Made by a program: the position numbers and the translations under genes. Positions 1-9,457 of a stretch of 64,000 nucleotides of DNA are shown here, in pieces. Numbering within the stretch: the stretch's first letter is position 1; every line of letters starts with the position of its first letter. This stretch comes from Pseudomonas sp. LRP2-20. GTDB lineage: Bacteria; Pseudomonadota; Gammaproteobacteria; Pseudomonadales; Pseudomonadaceae. The DNA lies in contig NZ_AP025944.1 in NCBI RefSeq assembly GCF_024349685.1, forward strand, positions 3,292,001 to 3,356,000, given 5' to 3'. The notes beneath the pieces were generated by a model. The model was not told where the DNA came from and ran no database searches. It saw nothing but the letters and a program-made list of their open reading frames with translations.

Positions 1-1
1 G

Positions 2-1387
2 GTGGCATTCTTTGCCCACAGCTTCTGGCTGTATGCCGCCGCCGCCACGGTCATCCTGCTGGTCGCCAGGCGCCGCGAGCACAACCCGCTGGCGCTGTTT
101 TTCCTGCTGTTGTTCCTGATCCCGCCGGCGATGACCGAAATACCCGGTTTTGGCGTGATCAACTACCTGTTCGACATCAATCACCAACGCGTCCTGACCC
201 TGTGCGTGCTGCTGCCGGCCGCCTTGGTGCTGAGCAAGCAAAGCGAGAGCATTCGCTTCGGCCGCCTGCTGGCCGACAAGCTGCTGCTGGCCAGCCTGGT
301 GCTGACCAGCGCGCTGGCGCTGCGTGAAACCACCGTCACCGACACGCTGCGCCAGGTGCTGAGCCTGTATATCGATGTGTTCCTGCCCTACTACGTGGCC
401 AGCCGTGGCTTGCGCGAGCTCAGTGACTTCAAGGATGCCATGCTGGCATTCGTCCTCGCTGGCTTCCTCCTGGCGCTGCTCGGGGTTGCCGAGTATGTCC
501 GTCACTGGCTGCTGTACAACGCCCTGCTCGATGCCCTAGGCCTGCAATGGGACATGAAGGCCTACCTGAGCCGCGGCGGCTCATTGCGCGCCAGTGTCAC
601 CACCGGGCAAGCCATCGTGCTCGGCTACGTGATGGCCGTTGCCATGGGCCTGTTCCTGTTCGTGCAGCACTTCGTGCAGAAACCTGCACACCGTTATCTG
701 GGTGCCCTGCTGCTGGCCGCCGGGCTGTTCGCCCCGCTCTCGCGCGGCCCGTGGATAGGTGCCGGCGTGATCGTGGTGGTGTTCATCGCGTTGGGCAGGC
801 ACGCCGTGTCGCGCCTGGCGTTGCTGGCCCTGGCCGGGGTGCTGGCGATTCCCTTGCTGAGCGTCATGCCCGGTGGCGACAAGGTGCTCGACCTGCTGCC
901 GTTCATTGGCAAGGTCGACACGGAAAACATCACCTACCGCCAACGCCTGCTCGACAATTCATGGATCGTCATCCAGCGCAACCCGCTGTTCGGCTCCTTC
1001 GATTACCGCAGCACACCGGAAATGCAATCGATGATCCAGGGCGAAGGCATCATCGACATCGTCAACACCTACGTCGGCCTGGCTTTGCGCGTCGGCCTGG
1101 TGGGGTTGGGGCTGTTCCTGGGCTTCTTCGCCTGCATCCTGCTCGGTATCCGCAATGCGATGCGCACGCTCACCGACAACACCGACCCATACCGCCTGTT
1201 GGGGCGGGTATTGCTGGCGACCTTGCTGGGGATCCTGGTGACCATTTTCACCGTCAGCAGCATCACGGTCATCCCGATCGTGTACTGGTCGCTTGCCGGG
1301 CTCAGCGTCGCCTACATCCAGATGATGCGCCGACAACCCGCGACAGCGCTCAGCCAGGTAACCGCCGTCAGCCTTCAACCGAGGTAG
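2..1387 (+). CDS. Wzy/O-antigen ligase-like polysaccharide membrane protein
   Basis: Integral inner-membrane protein of 461 residues with about a dozen hydrophobic segments and a large periplasmic loop. The short motif LSRGPWIG in the second half is typical of the Wzy_C/O-antigen ligase family, which polymerises or transfers lipid-linked oligosaccharide at the periplasmic face. It ends 4 bp before a secreted glycosidase, and galE follows, so it is probably the polymerase or ligase of this exopolysaccharide locus. The start used is a GTG at the very edge of the window; the true start and any upstream gene cannot be seen, so the protein may be 5'-truncated. Family is seen from the topology and motif; the role as polymerase rather than ligase is inference. 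Confidence 0.75.
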   Translation: MAFFAHSFWLYAAAATVILLVARRREHNPLALFFLLLFLIPPAMTEIPGFGVINYLFDINHQRVLTLCVLLPAALVLSKQSESIRFGRLLADKLLLASLVLTSALALRETTVTDTLRQVLSLYIDVFLPYYVASRGLRELSDFKDAMLAFVLAGFLLALLGVAEYVRHWLLYNALLDALGLQWDMKAYLSRGGSLRASVTTGQAIVLGYVMAVAMGLFLFVQHFVQKPAHRYLGALLLAAGLFAPLSRGPWIGAGVIVVVFIALGRHAVSRLALLALAGVLAIPLLSVMPGGDKVLDLLPFIGKVDTENITYRQRLLDNSWIVIQRNPLFGSFDYRSTPEMQSMIQGEGIIDIVNTYVGLALRVGLVGLGLFLGFFACILLGIRNAMRTLTDNTDPYRLLGRVLLATLLGILVTIFTVSSITVIPIVYWSLAGLSVAYIQMMRRQPATALSQVTAVSLQPR

Positions 1388-1391
1388 TTCG

Positions 1392-3992
1392 ATGCCCAGT
1401 CTTGCCCTGTGTACATGGACCCGCACATCGCTCCTGGTCGGCCTGCTGGCTTTGCCGGTGAGCAGCTGGGCCTCGGAATGGATCGTGCGTGTCGACGAGC
1501 AGAACGGCTTGCCGACATTGACCCACGGGGGTGGCCCGGCCTTCGTATCCAGTTTCGACTTCTGGGGCGCGAACTGGGGCTGGACCGGGTTCTATCCAAC
1601 GCTCAAGGTCGAGGGGCCCTATCGCTACACACTGACTGGCAGCAACAAGGACCTGGACTTCGACCTGAAGGCCGACATCCAGAAGCCCCAGACGCAAACC
1701 CTCACCTGGGACTTCGACCTGCAGGCACACAGCAGGCAGAGCAACGTGATGGGTGGCGGCATCGTCTGGCGCTTCGACCCCTCGTTGATTGCCGGGGAAA
1801 TGGGCGACCCGGTGCTGTTGCCTGATAATCGCGGCTGGGCATGGGGCAAGAACCCCCAAGGGCCACATGTCGAAATGCGCTTCGAGCCACCGCTGGCCAA
1901 GGTCTATTTCGAACGGGGCAACACCGACCAGATACGCACCTTCTTCTACACCGACCCGATCAAGGCCGGGCAACAGCGGATCAAGGCGCAGTTGAGCGTG
2001 ACCGGCGATATCACCCTCGGCCAGACCGCCACTGAACGCTTTGGCATCACCGACCCCACGACATGGCCGGATGACCAGCTCGACTGGCGCACCTCACCGG
2101 TCGACCTGTCGTTCCTCAACGCGCAGGAGAAACCGGCCGGCAAGCGCGGCTTCGTCAAGGCCGATGGCGAGCAGCTGGTGTTCGCCGACGGCACCCCGGT
2201 GCGTTTCTGGGGGACCAACCTGTCGGCCTATTCGCTGTTCCGTACGCCCGACGAGGAAATCACAGCACAGGCCAAGCGCCTGTCGGCCCTGGGCTTCAAC
2301 CTCGTGCGCCTGCACCACCACGACTCCCCCTGGGTAACGCCCAACATTTTCGGTGACCTGCAGAAGATCAAGGACACGCAAACGCTCAGCGCCGAGTCGC
2401 TGAAGAAGATCGACCTGTGGATCAAGAGCCTCAAGGACGAAGGTATCTACGTCTGGCTCGATCTGCATGTGTCGCGGCCCGTCACGGCCGCCGACAACAT
2501 CTACGGTTTCGACGAGCTGCCTAAGGACCATGGTGTCGCCGGCCTCAAGGGCTACCTGTTCGTCAACGTCACCCTGCAGCAGGCGCTGAAGCGCTTTGCC
2601 GAGCAATACCTGACCCACGTGAACAGTTACACCGGGCTCGCCTACAAGGACGACCCGGCGATTGCCGCCGTGCTGATCACCAACGAAAACGACGTCACCC
2701 ACCACTTCGGCAACGCACTGCTGCCCGACAAGGATGTACCGAAACACAGCCGGCTCTACATGGACCAGGCCAAGGCCTTCGCCCAGCGCCACGACTTGCC
2801 GGCGGACAAGACCTGGCGCGCCTGGGAGCACGGCCCCTCGAAGCTGTTTCTCAATGACCTGGAGCATCGCTTCTACGTCGACATGATCGGCTACCTGCGC
2901 AACCTCGGGGTCAAGGTACCAATCGCCACCACCAGCACCTGGGGCCTCAATGGCCTGTCCTCGCTGCCGGCCCTGACCGCCGGTGACGTGGTCGACGCCC
3001 ACAGCTATGGCGGGCTCGGCCAGCTGGAGAAGAACCCGCTGAGCAGCGATGGCATGATCAACTGGCTGGGTGCGGCCCAGGTGCTGGGCAAGCCGATGAC
3101 CGTCACCGAGTGGAACGCCGAGCCCTTCCCCCTGCCCGATCGCCACTCACTGCCGCTGTACGTGGCCGGCACCGCCAGCCACCAGGGTTGGGATGCGATC
3201 ATGCAATACGCCTACAGCCAGCAGGCATTCTTCGAACCGTGGCGCCGGGCCGACAACTGGAATGCCTACAACGACCCGGGGCTGATCGCTACCCTCCCCG
3301 CCGCCGCCCTGCTCTATCGGCGCCAGGACGTGCACCAGGCCAAGACCCGCTACGTGTTCGCGCCCACAGCGGCGACCCTGTTCAACCAGGACATCTCACC
3401 GGCCAACTCGGTGATGCTGCGCACGGCCATGGCGAAGGGCCGGCTGCAGATCGCCATGCCGCAAACCCCAGAGCTGCCGTGGCTGCAGGCCGGCGCGATA
3501 CCCGCCGATGCGCAGGTGCTGAAAGACCCTGGGCAATCGCTGATCGATGGCGATGCCAGCGAAGCGGTAACCGACACCGGTGAGCTGCGGCACAACTGGC
3601 AGCAGGGCCTCTACACCATCGATACGCCCATGACCCAAGCGGCGACCGGCTGGTTGGGCGGCCAGTCGCTCACCGTGGGTGACCTCCAGCTCCAGCTGAA
3701 AACCGCCTATGCCAGCGTCGTGGTGCAGAGCCTGGATGCCAACCCGCTCAAGCAGTCGCGCAACCTGCTCATTTCACTGGGCAGCCGCGCCGTGCCCAGG
3801 CCCGACGATGTAACACCATTCCATGTCGAACCCCTGCAAGGCAGCCTGAGCATCAAGGCACCGGCGGGCCTGAAACTCTATAGCCGCAGTGCCGATGGCA
3901 AAGAAAATCCCCTGCCTGCGAGCTACAAGGATGGGCGCTACCTGATCACCTTCGATGGCCAGCACATGGCCAATTGGCTGTTCTTGAAATAG
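1392..3992 (+). CDS. secreted clan GH-A (cellulase-like) glycoside hydrolase
   Basis: 866 residues with an N-terminal signal peptide ending near SSWAS. The middle (about 250-620) reads as a TIM-barrel glycosidase: FWGTNLSAYS at the barrel entry, an ITNEND segment carrying the candidate acid/base Glu after Asn, and VTEWNAEPF with the candidate nucleophile Glu. The flanking regions look like beta-sandwich domains. The ATG lies 8 nt behind a GAGG Shine-Dalgarno and 4 bp after the membrane protein, so they are co-transcribed. A periplasmic or secreted hydrolase next to EPS genes usually trims or releases the locus's own polymer. The substrate is not predictable from sequence; cellulase-like is only a fold statement. 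Confidence 0.75.
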   Translation: MPSLALCTWTRTSLLVGLLALPVSSWASEWIVRVDEQNGLPTLTHGGGPAFVSSFDFWGANWGWTGFYPTLKVEGPYRYTLTGSNKDLDFDLKADIQKPQTQTLTWDFDLQAHSRQSNVMGGGIVWRFDPSLIAGEMGDPVLLPDNRGWAWGKNPQGPHVEMRFEPPLAKVYFERGNTDQIRTFFYTDPIKAGQQRIKAQLSVTGDITLGQTATERFGITDPTTWPDDQLDWRTSPVDLSFLNAQEKPAGKRGFVKADGEQLVFADGTPVRFWGTNLSAYSLFRTPDEEITAQAKRLSALGFNLVRLHHHDSPWVTPNIFGDLQKIKDTQTLSAESLKKIDLWIKSLKDEGIYVWLDLHVSRPVTAADNIYGFDELPKDHGVAGLKGYLFVNVTLQQALKRFAEQYLTHVNSYTGLAYKDDPAIAAVLITNENDVTHHFGNALLPDKDVPKHSRLYMDQAKAFAQRHDLPADKTWRAWEHGPSKLFLNDLEHRFYVDMIGYLRNLGVKVPIATTSTWGLNGLSSLPALTAGDVVDAHSYGGLGQLEKNPLSSDGMINWLGAAQVLGKPMTVTEWNAEPFPLPDRHSLPLYVAGTASHQGWDAIMQYAYSQQAFFEPWRRADNWNAYNDPGLIATLPAAALLYRRQDVHQAKTRYVFAPTAATLFNQDISPANSVMLRTAMAKGRLQIAMPQTPELPWLQAGAIPADAQVLKDPGQSLIDGDASEAVTDTGELRHNWQQGLYTIDTPMTQAATGWLGGQSLTVGDLQLQLKTAYASVVVQSLDANPLKQSRNLLISLGSRAVPRPDDVTPFHVEPLQGSLSIKAPAGLKLYSRSADGKENPLPASYKDGRYLITFDGQHMANWLFLK

Positions 3993-4067
3993 GGCATATC
4001 GCCATCTACAGTCATTGAAGCCCTGTATTCCAGGCATTCGACGCTGCGTCTGTTCCAGGAGGATTGG

Positions 4068-5030
4068 ATGAAGTACTTGGTTGTCGGTGGTGCAGGTTAT
4101 ATCGGCTCACACATGGTCAAGCACCTGCTGCGTGCCGGCCACGAGGTGGTGGTGGCGGACCTTCAGGCGCCGGCATCCGGCATCGAATGGGTATGCCTGG
4201 ACATCGCCGACGGCCACGCGCTGGACGCCCTGTTCAGCGACTATCACTTCGATGCGGTATTCCATTTCGCCTCGTTCATCCAGGTCGGTGAGTCGGTGGC
4301 AGACCCCGACAAGTATTACCTGAACAACGTCTGCGCGACCCTGAGCCTGCTCGAGGCCATGGTGCGGGCAGGCATCAAGCGGCTGATCTTCTCCTCCAGT
4401 GCCGCCGTGTATGGCGACCCCCAGTACGTTCCCATCGATGAACTCCACCCGAAGGTGCCGATCAACCCTTACGGGCGCAGCAAGTGGATGGTTGAACAGA
4501 TGCTCGAAGACTTCGACCGGGCGTATGGGTTACGTTCGGTGAGTTTGCGTTACTTCAACGCGGCCGGTGCTGACCCGCAAGGCGAGCTGGGTGAATGCCA
4601 TGAGCCGGAAACCCACCTGATTCCACTGATCCTGCAGGCGGCCTCCGAGCGGCGCGAAGCGGTGACCGTGTTCGGCCATGACTACGACACCGCGGACGGC
4701 ACCTGCATCCGCGACTATATCCACGTTGCCGACCTGGCTTCGGCGCACGCGCTGGCAGTGGAGTACCTGTTGGCGGGTGGTGCGACCACGGCGTTCAACC
4801 TGGGCAACGGGCTGGGCTTTTCAGTGCAGGAAGTGGTCGAGACAGCGCGCGCGGTGACCGGGCGACAGATCGCTGTCAACGAGGCTCCACGACGCGCCGG
4901 TGACCCGCCCCGGCTGGTGGCGGATGCGGCAAAGGCCAGAAGCATACTGGGCTGGCAGCCCATGCTCACCTCACTGGACGAGATCGTCCGTCATGCGTGG
5001 GAGTGGGAGCTGAAGTACCCCTGGAAGTGA
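4068..5030 (+). CDS. galE: UDP-glucose 4-epimerase
   Basis: 320-residue extended short-chain dehydrogenase. It opens with VVGGAGYIGSH, the NAD-binding Rossmann glycine motif, has SSSAAVYG and the catalytic NPYGRSK (Tyr-x3-Lys), and keeps the GalE signatures RYFNAAGADP and CIRDYIHVADLA. It interconverts UDP-glucose and UDP-galactose, supplying galactose donors for the EPS made by the flanking genes. The ATG has AGGAGG-like spacing (caggaggattggATG). It ends 43 bp before the convergent tyrosine kinase gene. Length is slightly below the usual 335-340 residues but no motif is missing. Confidence 0.93.
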   Translation: MKYLVVGGAGYIGSHMVKHLLRAGHEVVVADLQAPASGIEWVCLDIADGHALDALFSDYHFDAVFHFASFIQVGESVADPDKYYLNNVCATLSLLEAMVRAGIKRLIFSSSAAVYGDPQYVPIDELHPKVPINPYGRSKWMVEQMLEDFDRAYGLRSVSLRYFNAAGADPQGELGECHEPETHLIPLILQAASERREAVTVFGHDYDTADGTCIRDYIHVADLASAHALAVEYLLAGGATTAFNLGNGLGFSVQEVVETARAVTGRQIAVNEAPRRAGDPPRLVADAAKARSILGWQPMLTSLDEIVRHAWEWELKYPWK

Positions 5031-5040
5031 CAGCCAACCC

Positions 5041-5063
5041 CTTCGCGCCGGCTCGACGCGAAG
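5041..5063. repeat. hairpin between convergent galE and kinase genes
   Basis: The 7-bp arms cttcgcg and cgcgaag face each other across a 9-nt loop in the 43-bp gap between two convergent genes. It has no T-tract. The right part (cgcgaagaggcc) resembles the outer part of the REP elements seen elsewhere in the window, so it may be a REP remnant acting as a bidirectional terminator. Confidence 0.35.
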
Positions 5064-5073
5064 AGGCCAACCC

Positions 5074-5880
5074 TCAGTAGTAGGTCCGCGGTTGCTCATC
5101 CGCCTTGTTCAACACCGCCCCTAGCAAATTCGAAGACGCCAGGTGATACAGGCAATCTTCGATGTCCTTCTTGCTGTTCATGCCATTGGCCACCACCAGC
5201 AGCACGCAGTCGAACTTCGGCAGCACGGTGATCGCGTCATCCGAACTCAGCAGTGGCGGCAGGTCGAAAATGCAGATCCGCGAGTCATAGCGGTCGCGCA
5301 GCTCGCCGATCAGGGTGTTCACCTTGGGCGACGACAGTACCTCGGTGGACATCGGTACCGGCTCGCGCGTCGGCAGCACGACAAAGCGCGGCAGCGTCGG
5401 GTTGACCAGCGCCTCTTCGAGCCAGGCCTTGCCATTGAGCACATCGTTCAGGGCTTTATCCATCGGCAAGCCGAGGGTGCGACCAACCCTGGGGCGGCGC
5501 AGGTCGAAGTCCACCAGCAAGGCGGTCTTGTTGGTGTGGTGAGCGATGCTCATGGCCAGGTTGACGGCCAGCACCGTCTTGCCCGCCTCGGGCGTTGGCG
5601 AGGTGATCGCCAGCGTGCGCCAGCCATTGTCCTCCATGGCCTGCAGCACCTGGGTACGCAGCAGGTCGATCGCCCCGCTCATGTTCGAGTTCTTGTTGAA
5701 GGAGACGATCCGGTTACGCTCCAGGTGTTCCGCACTCAGCGGCACCACCTTGGTCTGAATGTAATCGAATTGCCCGAGCTCCCCGGGCTTGTCCATTACC
5801 GAAGGTACCTGCGCCGTCTCGGACGTGGCAGGCGAAACCTGGTGAATGTTCTTACCAACAGCCGGCGTAATTCTGTCCAT
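5074..5880 (-). CDS. BY-kinase (CpsD/CapB-type tyrosine autokinase)
   Basis: 268-residue cytoplasmic P-loop ATPase of the bacterial tyrosine kinase family. Walker A is SPTPEAGKT (about 92-100), Walker A' is LLVDFDLRRP and Walker B is CIFDLPPLL. The C-terminus ends in PRTYY, a minimal tyrosine cluster for autophosphorylation. The membrane activator domain is absent, so the Wzz-like protein encoded just upstream, ending 11 bp before this start, is the expected partner that switches the kinase on. A GGAG lies 8 nt before the ATG. Phosphorylation cycles of such pairs set polymer length and export. Family assignment is firm; exact EPS target is unknown. Confidence 0.88.
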   Translation of the reverse strand: MDRITPAVGKNIHQVSPATSETAQVPSVMDKPGELGQFDYIQTKVVPLSAEHLERNRIVSFNKNSNMSGAIDLLRTQVLQAMEDNGWRTLAITSPTPEAGKTVLAVNLAMSIAHHTNKTALLVDFDLRRPRVGRTLGLPMDKALNDVLNGKAWLEEALVNPTLPRFVVLPTREPVPMSTEVLSSPKVNTLIGELRDRYDSRICIFDLPPLLSSDDAITVLPKFDCVLLVVANGMNSKKDIEDCLYHLASSNLLGAVLNKADEQPRTYY

Positions 5881-5891
5881 CGCTGCGCTCC

Positions 5892-7457
5892 CTATTCAAA
5901 CCGAGCCATAGCTTTGAAAAGCAGGAGGTCCAAAGGCATGTAGAACATATGGACGACCACCAACAGGATAGCTACCAGCAGCAAACCAGCACCGATCATC
6001 ATCGACAGCAGCTTCTTGCGCCTGGCCTTTTCCGCGTTGGTCGAGATGTACGGCACCGCCACCAGCACACGCCGGCCCAACACGCTTTCCAGGGCACCGA
6101 CACCGCGCACGCGCTGATTGAGCATTTCCAGCAGCATCACCAGGCCACCGCCAGCGGCCGGTGCCAGGACCAGGCCGAGGGCGACGATTTTCTTGCGGTT
6201 GGGCTTGACCGGTTTCTCCGGCATCAGCGGCGGCTCCAGCAGCACGAAGCGCTCGGCCTTGTTTTCCTGCTCGAGGCTTTCGGTGATCTTCGCGCCCATC
6301 TGCTTGTTGCGGATTTCTTCGTATTTCTTGCGTGCGTTGTCATGGTCACGCAGCAGCGTCACCAAGCCGCGCTCGACTTGCGGCGCCTCGAGGATGTCAG
6401 CCTCGTAGCCTTCCATCTTGGTGGTCAGCTGGCGCTTCTGATCGGCCAGCGAGGCGATGCGCGACTGCGCAGCAGCCATCTTGGTCCGTACGCGCGCGGC
6501 GTCGAGGTTGCCGCCGGCTGCTGCGGCAATGCCCTGGTTATCCGATGCCTTGAGCGCGTCGATCTTGCGCTTGATCGCCACCACGTCCGGATGCGCTTCG
6601 GTGTATTTGGTCAGCAGTCGGGCGTACTCGGCCTTCAACCCAGGCAGATCCTGAGGGTCTGGGGCAACGGCCCTGCCATTGGCCGCCTGAGTCGGCACGC
6701 CGGAATTGGCCGCCGCCAGTTCCAGCTCCAGATAACGCAGTTCTTCCTGCGCAGCCTTGTAGTCACGGTCCACCTCACGGAACTCAAGTTCCGAGCGCGA
6801 CAACATGCTCATGCGCAACTGCTGGTTTTCAGGCAAGGCATTGGAATGCGCCTGCTTGAAGTCCGCCAGCTTGTTTTCCAGGTCGGCCAGTTCGGCGCCG
6901 AGCTTGTCGGCTTCCTGTGAGAGGAATTCGGTGGTTTCGGTGGCGCGCTCGGTGCGCTGCTTCATGTTCTCGTTGAGGAACAGCGACACCAGTTCGTCGG
7001 CCACCTCCTTGGCCACGTCCGCGCGCTTGTCTTCATAGGAAACGGTGAAGGCCACGGTGGCCTCGCCGCGTCCCTTGACGTAGGTGCTGAGCGTGGCGAC
7101 CACGATCGCACTGCGCATCTGCTCGACCTTGTCGGTTTCGCTGAAGCGGCTGCCACGGTCGGCAAACAGGTTGTACTTGTCGATGATCCGCATCAGGTTC
7201 TCGCGGGTCATCACCCGCTGGCGGATGACCTCGATACGCTCATCGGCAAAGGTGTTGTTGCCGGCCGAGACCAGGTCCGGAGAGATCTGTTGCGACTCCA
7301 CCAGAATGGTCCCGGTCGACTGATAGATCGGCGGCACGCTGATTGCCACGCCGATGGTCGCCGCCAGCACGACCACTATGACGATCCCCAGCAGCAAGGC
7401 ACGATCCTTGATGATGGCGATGTAATCTTTGATAGAAAGCTCGTACTCAGATTTCAT
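5892..7457 (-). CDS. Wzz/GumC-type polysaccharide co-polymerase
   Basis: 521 residues with a transmembrane segment near residues 24-45, a long helical periplasmic region rich in Glu, Lys and Ala (about 160-390, coiled coil), and a C-terminal part with the Pro-rich motif PEKPVKPNRKK leading into a second and third hydrophobic segment. This is the polysaccharide co-polymerase layout that controls chain length and couples synthesis to the outer-membrane Wza pore. I start at the ATG at 7457 (MKSEYELSIKDY); in-frame GTG and TTG codons lie 9-12 bp upstream. It sits between the barrel gene and the kinase gene on the same strand, forming a Wza-barrel-Wzz-kinase operon. Confidence 0.88.
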   Translation of the reverse strand: MKSEYELSIKDYIAIIKDRALLLGIVIVVVLAATIGVAISVPPIYQSTGTILVESQQISPDLVSAGNNTFADERIEVIRQRVMTRENLMRIIDKYNLFADRGSRFSETDKVEQMRSAIVVATLSTYVKGRGEATVAFTVSYEDKRADVAKEVADELVSLFLNENMKQRTERATETTEFLSQEADKLGAELADLENKLADFKQAHSNALPENQQLRMSMLSRSELEFREVDRDYKAAQEELRYLELELAAANSGVPTQAANGRAVAPDPQDLPGLKAEYARLLTKYTEAHPDVVAIKRKIDALKASDNQGIAAAAGGNLDAARVRTKMAAAQSRIASLADQKRQLTTKMEGYEADILEAPQVERGLVTLLRDHDNARKKYEEIRNKQMGAKITESLEQENKAERFVLLEPPLMPEKPVKPNRKKIVALGLVLAPAAGGGLVMLLEMLNQRVRGVGALESVLGRRVLVAVPYISTNAEKARRKKLLSMMIGAGLLLVAILLVVVHMFYMPLDLLLFKAMARFE

Positions 7458-7477
7458 AGTGGCCACCAATCCGATAA

Positions 7478-8596
7478 TCAGATGTCGGGGTATCTATACG
7501 TCAGCGTCAAGCCAGCGATGGTAGCGTCGGCATCGGGCAGGCCATCCTGTTGGCGCTCCTTGTACAGCAACGAAAACCGCAGGTCCCAGGCCGGCGAAAA
7601 CGCTCGGCTGGCCCAGACGCTGTAGGTCTGCAGGGTGTTGGGGTTCTGCCCTTTGCTGTCCTGCCACCAGGCATCTGCACCGACCCGGGTGGTTTCAGTG
7701 AGCAGGTAGCTCCAGCTGCCACGCACCATGTCCATCTCGGCAGCACCGCCCTGGGCGTTGGACATCGTGCTGCGGTCGGCACTGAAACTGGCCTCGGTGC
7801 GCGAACCGCGGTAAGTCAGCGATGCGCCGCCTTCACCACGGCGCTGGGTACCGGTACCGTCAGTCTGGTTGACGCCAACATGCATGGCGCCGACCAGGCT
7901 GTCGGAGAACTGATACTTGACGCCAATGCTGGGGACGTAGCTATTGGTGGCGACCGCCGCGGTGGTGTCATCGGGCTCGTAACGCCGGGCTTCGAAACCG
8001 GTAATGATGTCGGTGCGCTCGCTCCAGGCGTAGGTCCAGGTGAAGTCGTTGGCGTACTCGTCGTAACCGGTCAGCGTGCTGATGTCGTAACTGGCATGGG
8101 AGTAACGAAGTTCGTTGGCCAAGGTGCTGCGCTCGGTTACCGCGCTGCTCCAGTTGCCCGAAAGCCTGGACATCTTCTGGGTGCCATCGGTGGTGGTCAC
8201 CACGCCGGTATCCTGCACCGCACCCGAAAGCGTCGAGCTCTCATCGTATTGCGCCAGCAAGCCAAAACCGCCGCTTTCGGTTTCGCGCTGCCAGCCCAGG
8301 CTGAGGTTGGGGTCTTCACGGTCATCCATCACCGAGCGGTCGGATGAGCGAAGCACATGCATGCCCACGCCCATGCGCAACTGATCGCGATCGAACTGAC
8401 CTACCAGGGTGTAATCAGGCGCAATGATGGTACGCGTCACACCTTTCTCCTTGGACGTCAGGAGCAATGGGTTGCTGTCGTACTCGACAGTCGTGGGAAC
8501 CTCGACTGAAGACTGCCAGCTGGCGGCATCAACCATTCCGGAGAACGGCATCATCATGATTGCCGTTACAACACTCGTCGTTTTATTGATAGGCAC
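7478..8596 (-). CDS. outer-membrane beta-barrel protein of the EPS locus
   Basis: 372 residues starting at a GTG, with a hydrophobic signal peptide ending near MVDAA, then alternating amphipathic strands with many aromatic and Gly/Asp-rich turns, ending in TLTYRYPDI. The pattern (EYDSNPLL near the N-terminus, repeated SxLxxELRYS-like strands) is that of barrel proteins encoded beside exosortase-type EPS genes. It probably forms a diffusion channel or assembly platform for the polymer. No catalytic motif is visible. No strong Shine-Dalgarno was seen before the GTG; a shorter ATG start would lose the signal peptide, so the GTG is preferred. Confidence 0.7.
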   Translation of the reverse strand: MPINKTTSVVTAIMMMPFSGMVDAASWQSSVEVPTTVEYDSNPLLLTSKEKGVTRTIIAPDYTLVGQFDRDQLRMGVGMHVLRSSDRSVMDDREDPNLSLGWQRETESGGFGLLAQYDESSTLSGAVQDTGVVTTTDGTQKMSRLSGNWSSAVTERSTLANELRYSHASYDISTLTGYDEYANDFTWTYAWSERTDIITGFEARRYEPDDTTAAVATNSYVPSIGVKYQFSDSLVGAMHVGVNQTDGTGTQRRGEGGASLTYRGSRTEASFSADRSTMSNAQGGAAEMDMVRGSWSYLLTETTRVGADAWWQDSKGQNPNTLQTYSVWASRAFSPAWDLRFSLLYKERQQDGLPDADATIAGLTLTYRYPDI

Positions 8597-8621
8597 AAGT
8601 CGTTCTTAGTTATTAGGAGAG

Positions 8622-9167
8622 TCAGGGTACGACCAGCGTATCGCCAGCCTGAAGTTGGAAGTTAGTGGACATGTCACGCCCAGAAACCAGATCCTTGTAA
8701 CGCACCGGCATGACCTTTTGGCCGCGAATGACCTTGATGGCGCTTTCGTCGGCGAATTTGTCCATTCCGCCCGACATGCTCAGGGCCTGAAGCACCGCCG
8801 TAGGGCCTGCCATCGGTACCGGGCCGGGCTTGATCACTTTGCCTTGAACATACACCAGATTGCCAGCGGTGCTGGTGACCACCACGCTGACATTCGGCTG
8901 GGCCAGATAAGGCTTCAGCGCGGTCTCGATCTTTTTCGCCACGGCGGTGGCTTCGAGGCCTGCGACATCCACCCGACCCGCCAGCGGGAAGGTGATACTG
9001 CCATCGGGAAGGACCACGGTTTCCTGACGCAGGGTGTCTTCCTGCCAGACCGAGATCATGACTTTGTCACCGGGGCTTAACAGGTAGGCAGAAGAGGGAG
9101 AGTCGGCAGCGGCGGTACCAGACCAGGCCACCAGGGCGCAGAGAACGGACATCAGCAAACGTACCAT
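8622..9167 (-). CDS. Wza-like polysaccharide export protein
   Basis: 181 residues with a signal peptide (MVRLLMSVLCALVAWSGTAAA), then a Poly_export domain starting YLLSPGDKVMISVWQE and a SLBB-like region (VSVVVTSTAGNLVYVQGKV onward). This is the periplasmic/outer-membrane export component of capsule and EPS systems. No lipobox Cys follows the signal peptide, so it is a short, non-lipidated Wza relative; the barrel protein encoded next may supply the outer-membrane part. The ATG at 9167 is chosen because GGAGGG lies 7 nt upstream; a longer in-frame extension has no signal peptide logic. First gene of the minus-strand export operon. Confidence 0.85.
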   Translation of the reverse strand: MVRLLMSVLCALVAWSGTAAADSPSSAYLLSPGDKVMISVWQEDTLRQETVVLPDGSITFPLAGRVDVAGLEATAVAKKIETALKPYLAQPNVSVVVTSTAGNLVYVQGKVIKPGPVPMAGPTAVLQALSMSGGMDKFADESAIKVIRGQKVMPVRYKDLVSGRDMSTNFQLQAGDTLVVP

Positions 9168-9457
9168 GAGGGATCCCTCCGGCCAGTCGGCCCAGGTTAA
9201 GAGCACTGAATGAGTACAACGACGAACCTCTCGCTCCGCTTCGCAGCTTGCTTGAATGCTGCGACGGCCCCACCCATCCTGGAGGCCCTTTACCGCGATG
9301 CCGCCCTGCCTGCTTTTTTGCCGCTGTTCGCGCCGAGGACGCTGGCTACTGGAATATAGCAACAGCTGTAAAATTCACAAGCATGGGCCACCCGGAAAAA
9401 CGTAAACATCCACACTTTAGCGTCAAGGCATTGGCATCGCGATAAAGCGGGAACAAC
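9168..9457. other. intergenic region upstream of the export operon
   Basis: About 290 bp that I cannot assign to a gene. It should hold the promoter of the minus-strand export operon. It contains an AT-richer stretch around 9340-9400 but no box I can name with confidence. Confidence 0.3.
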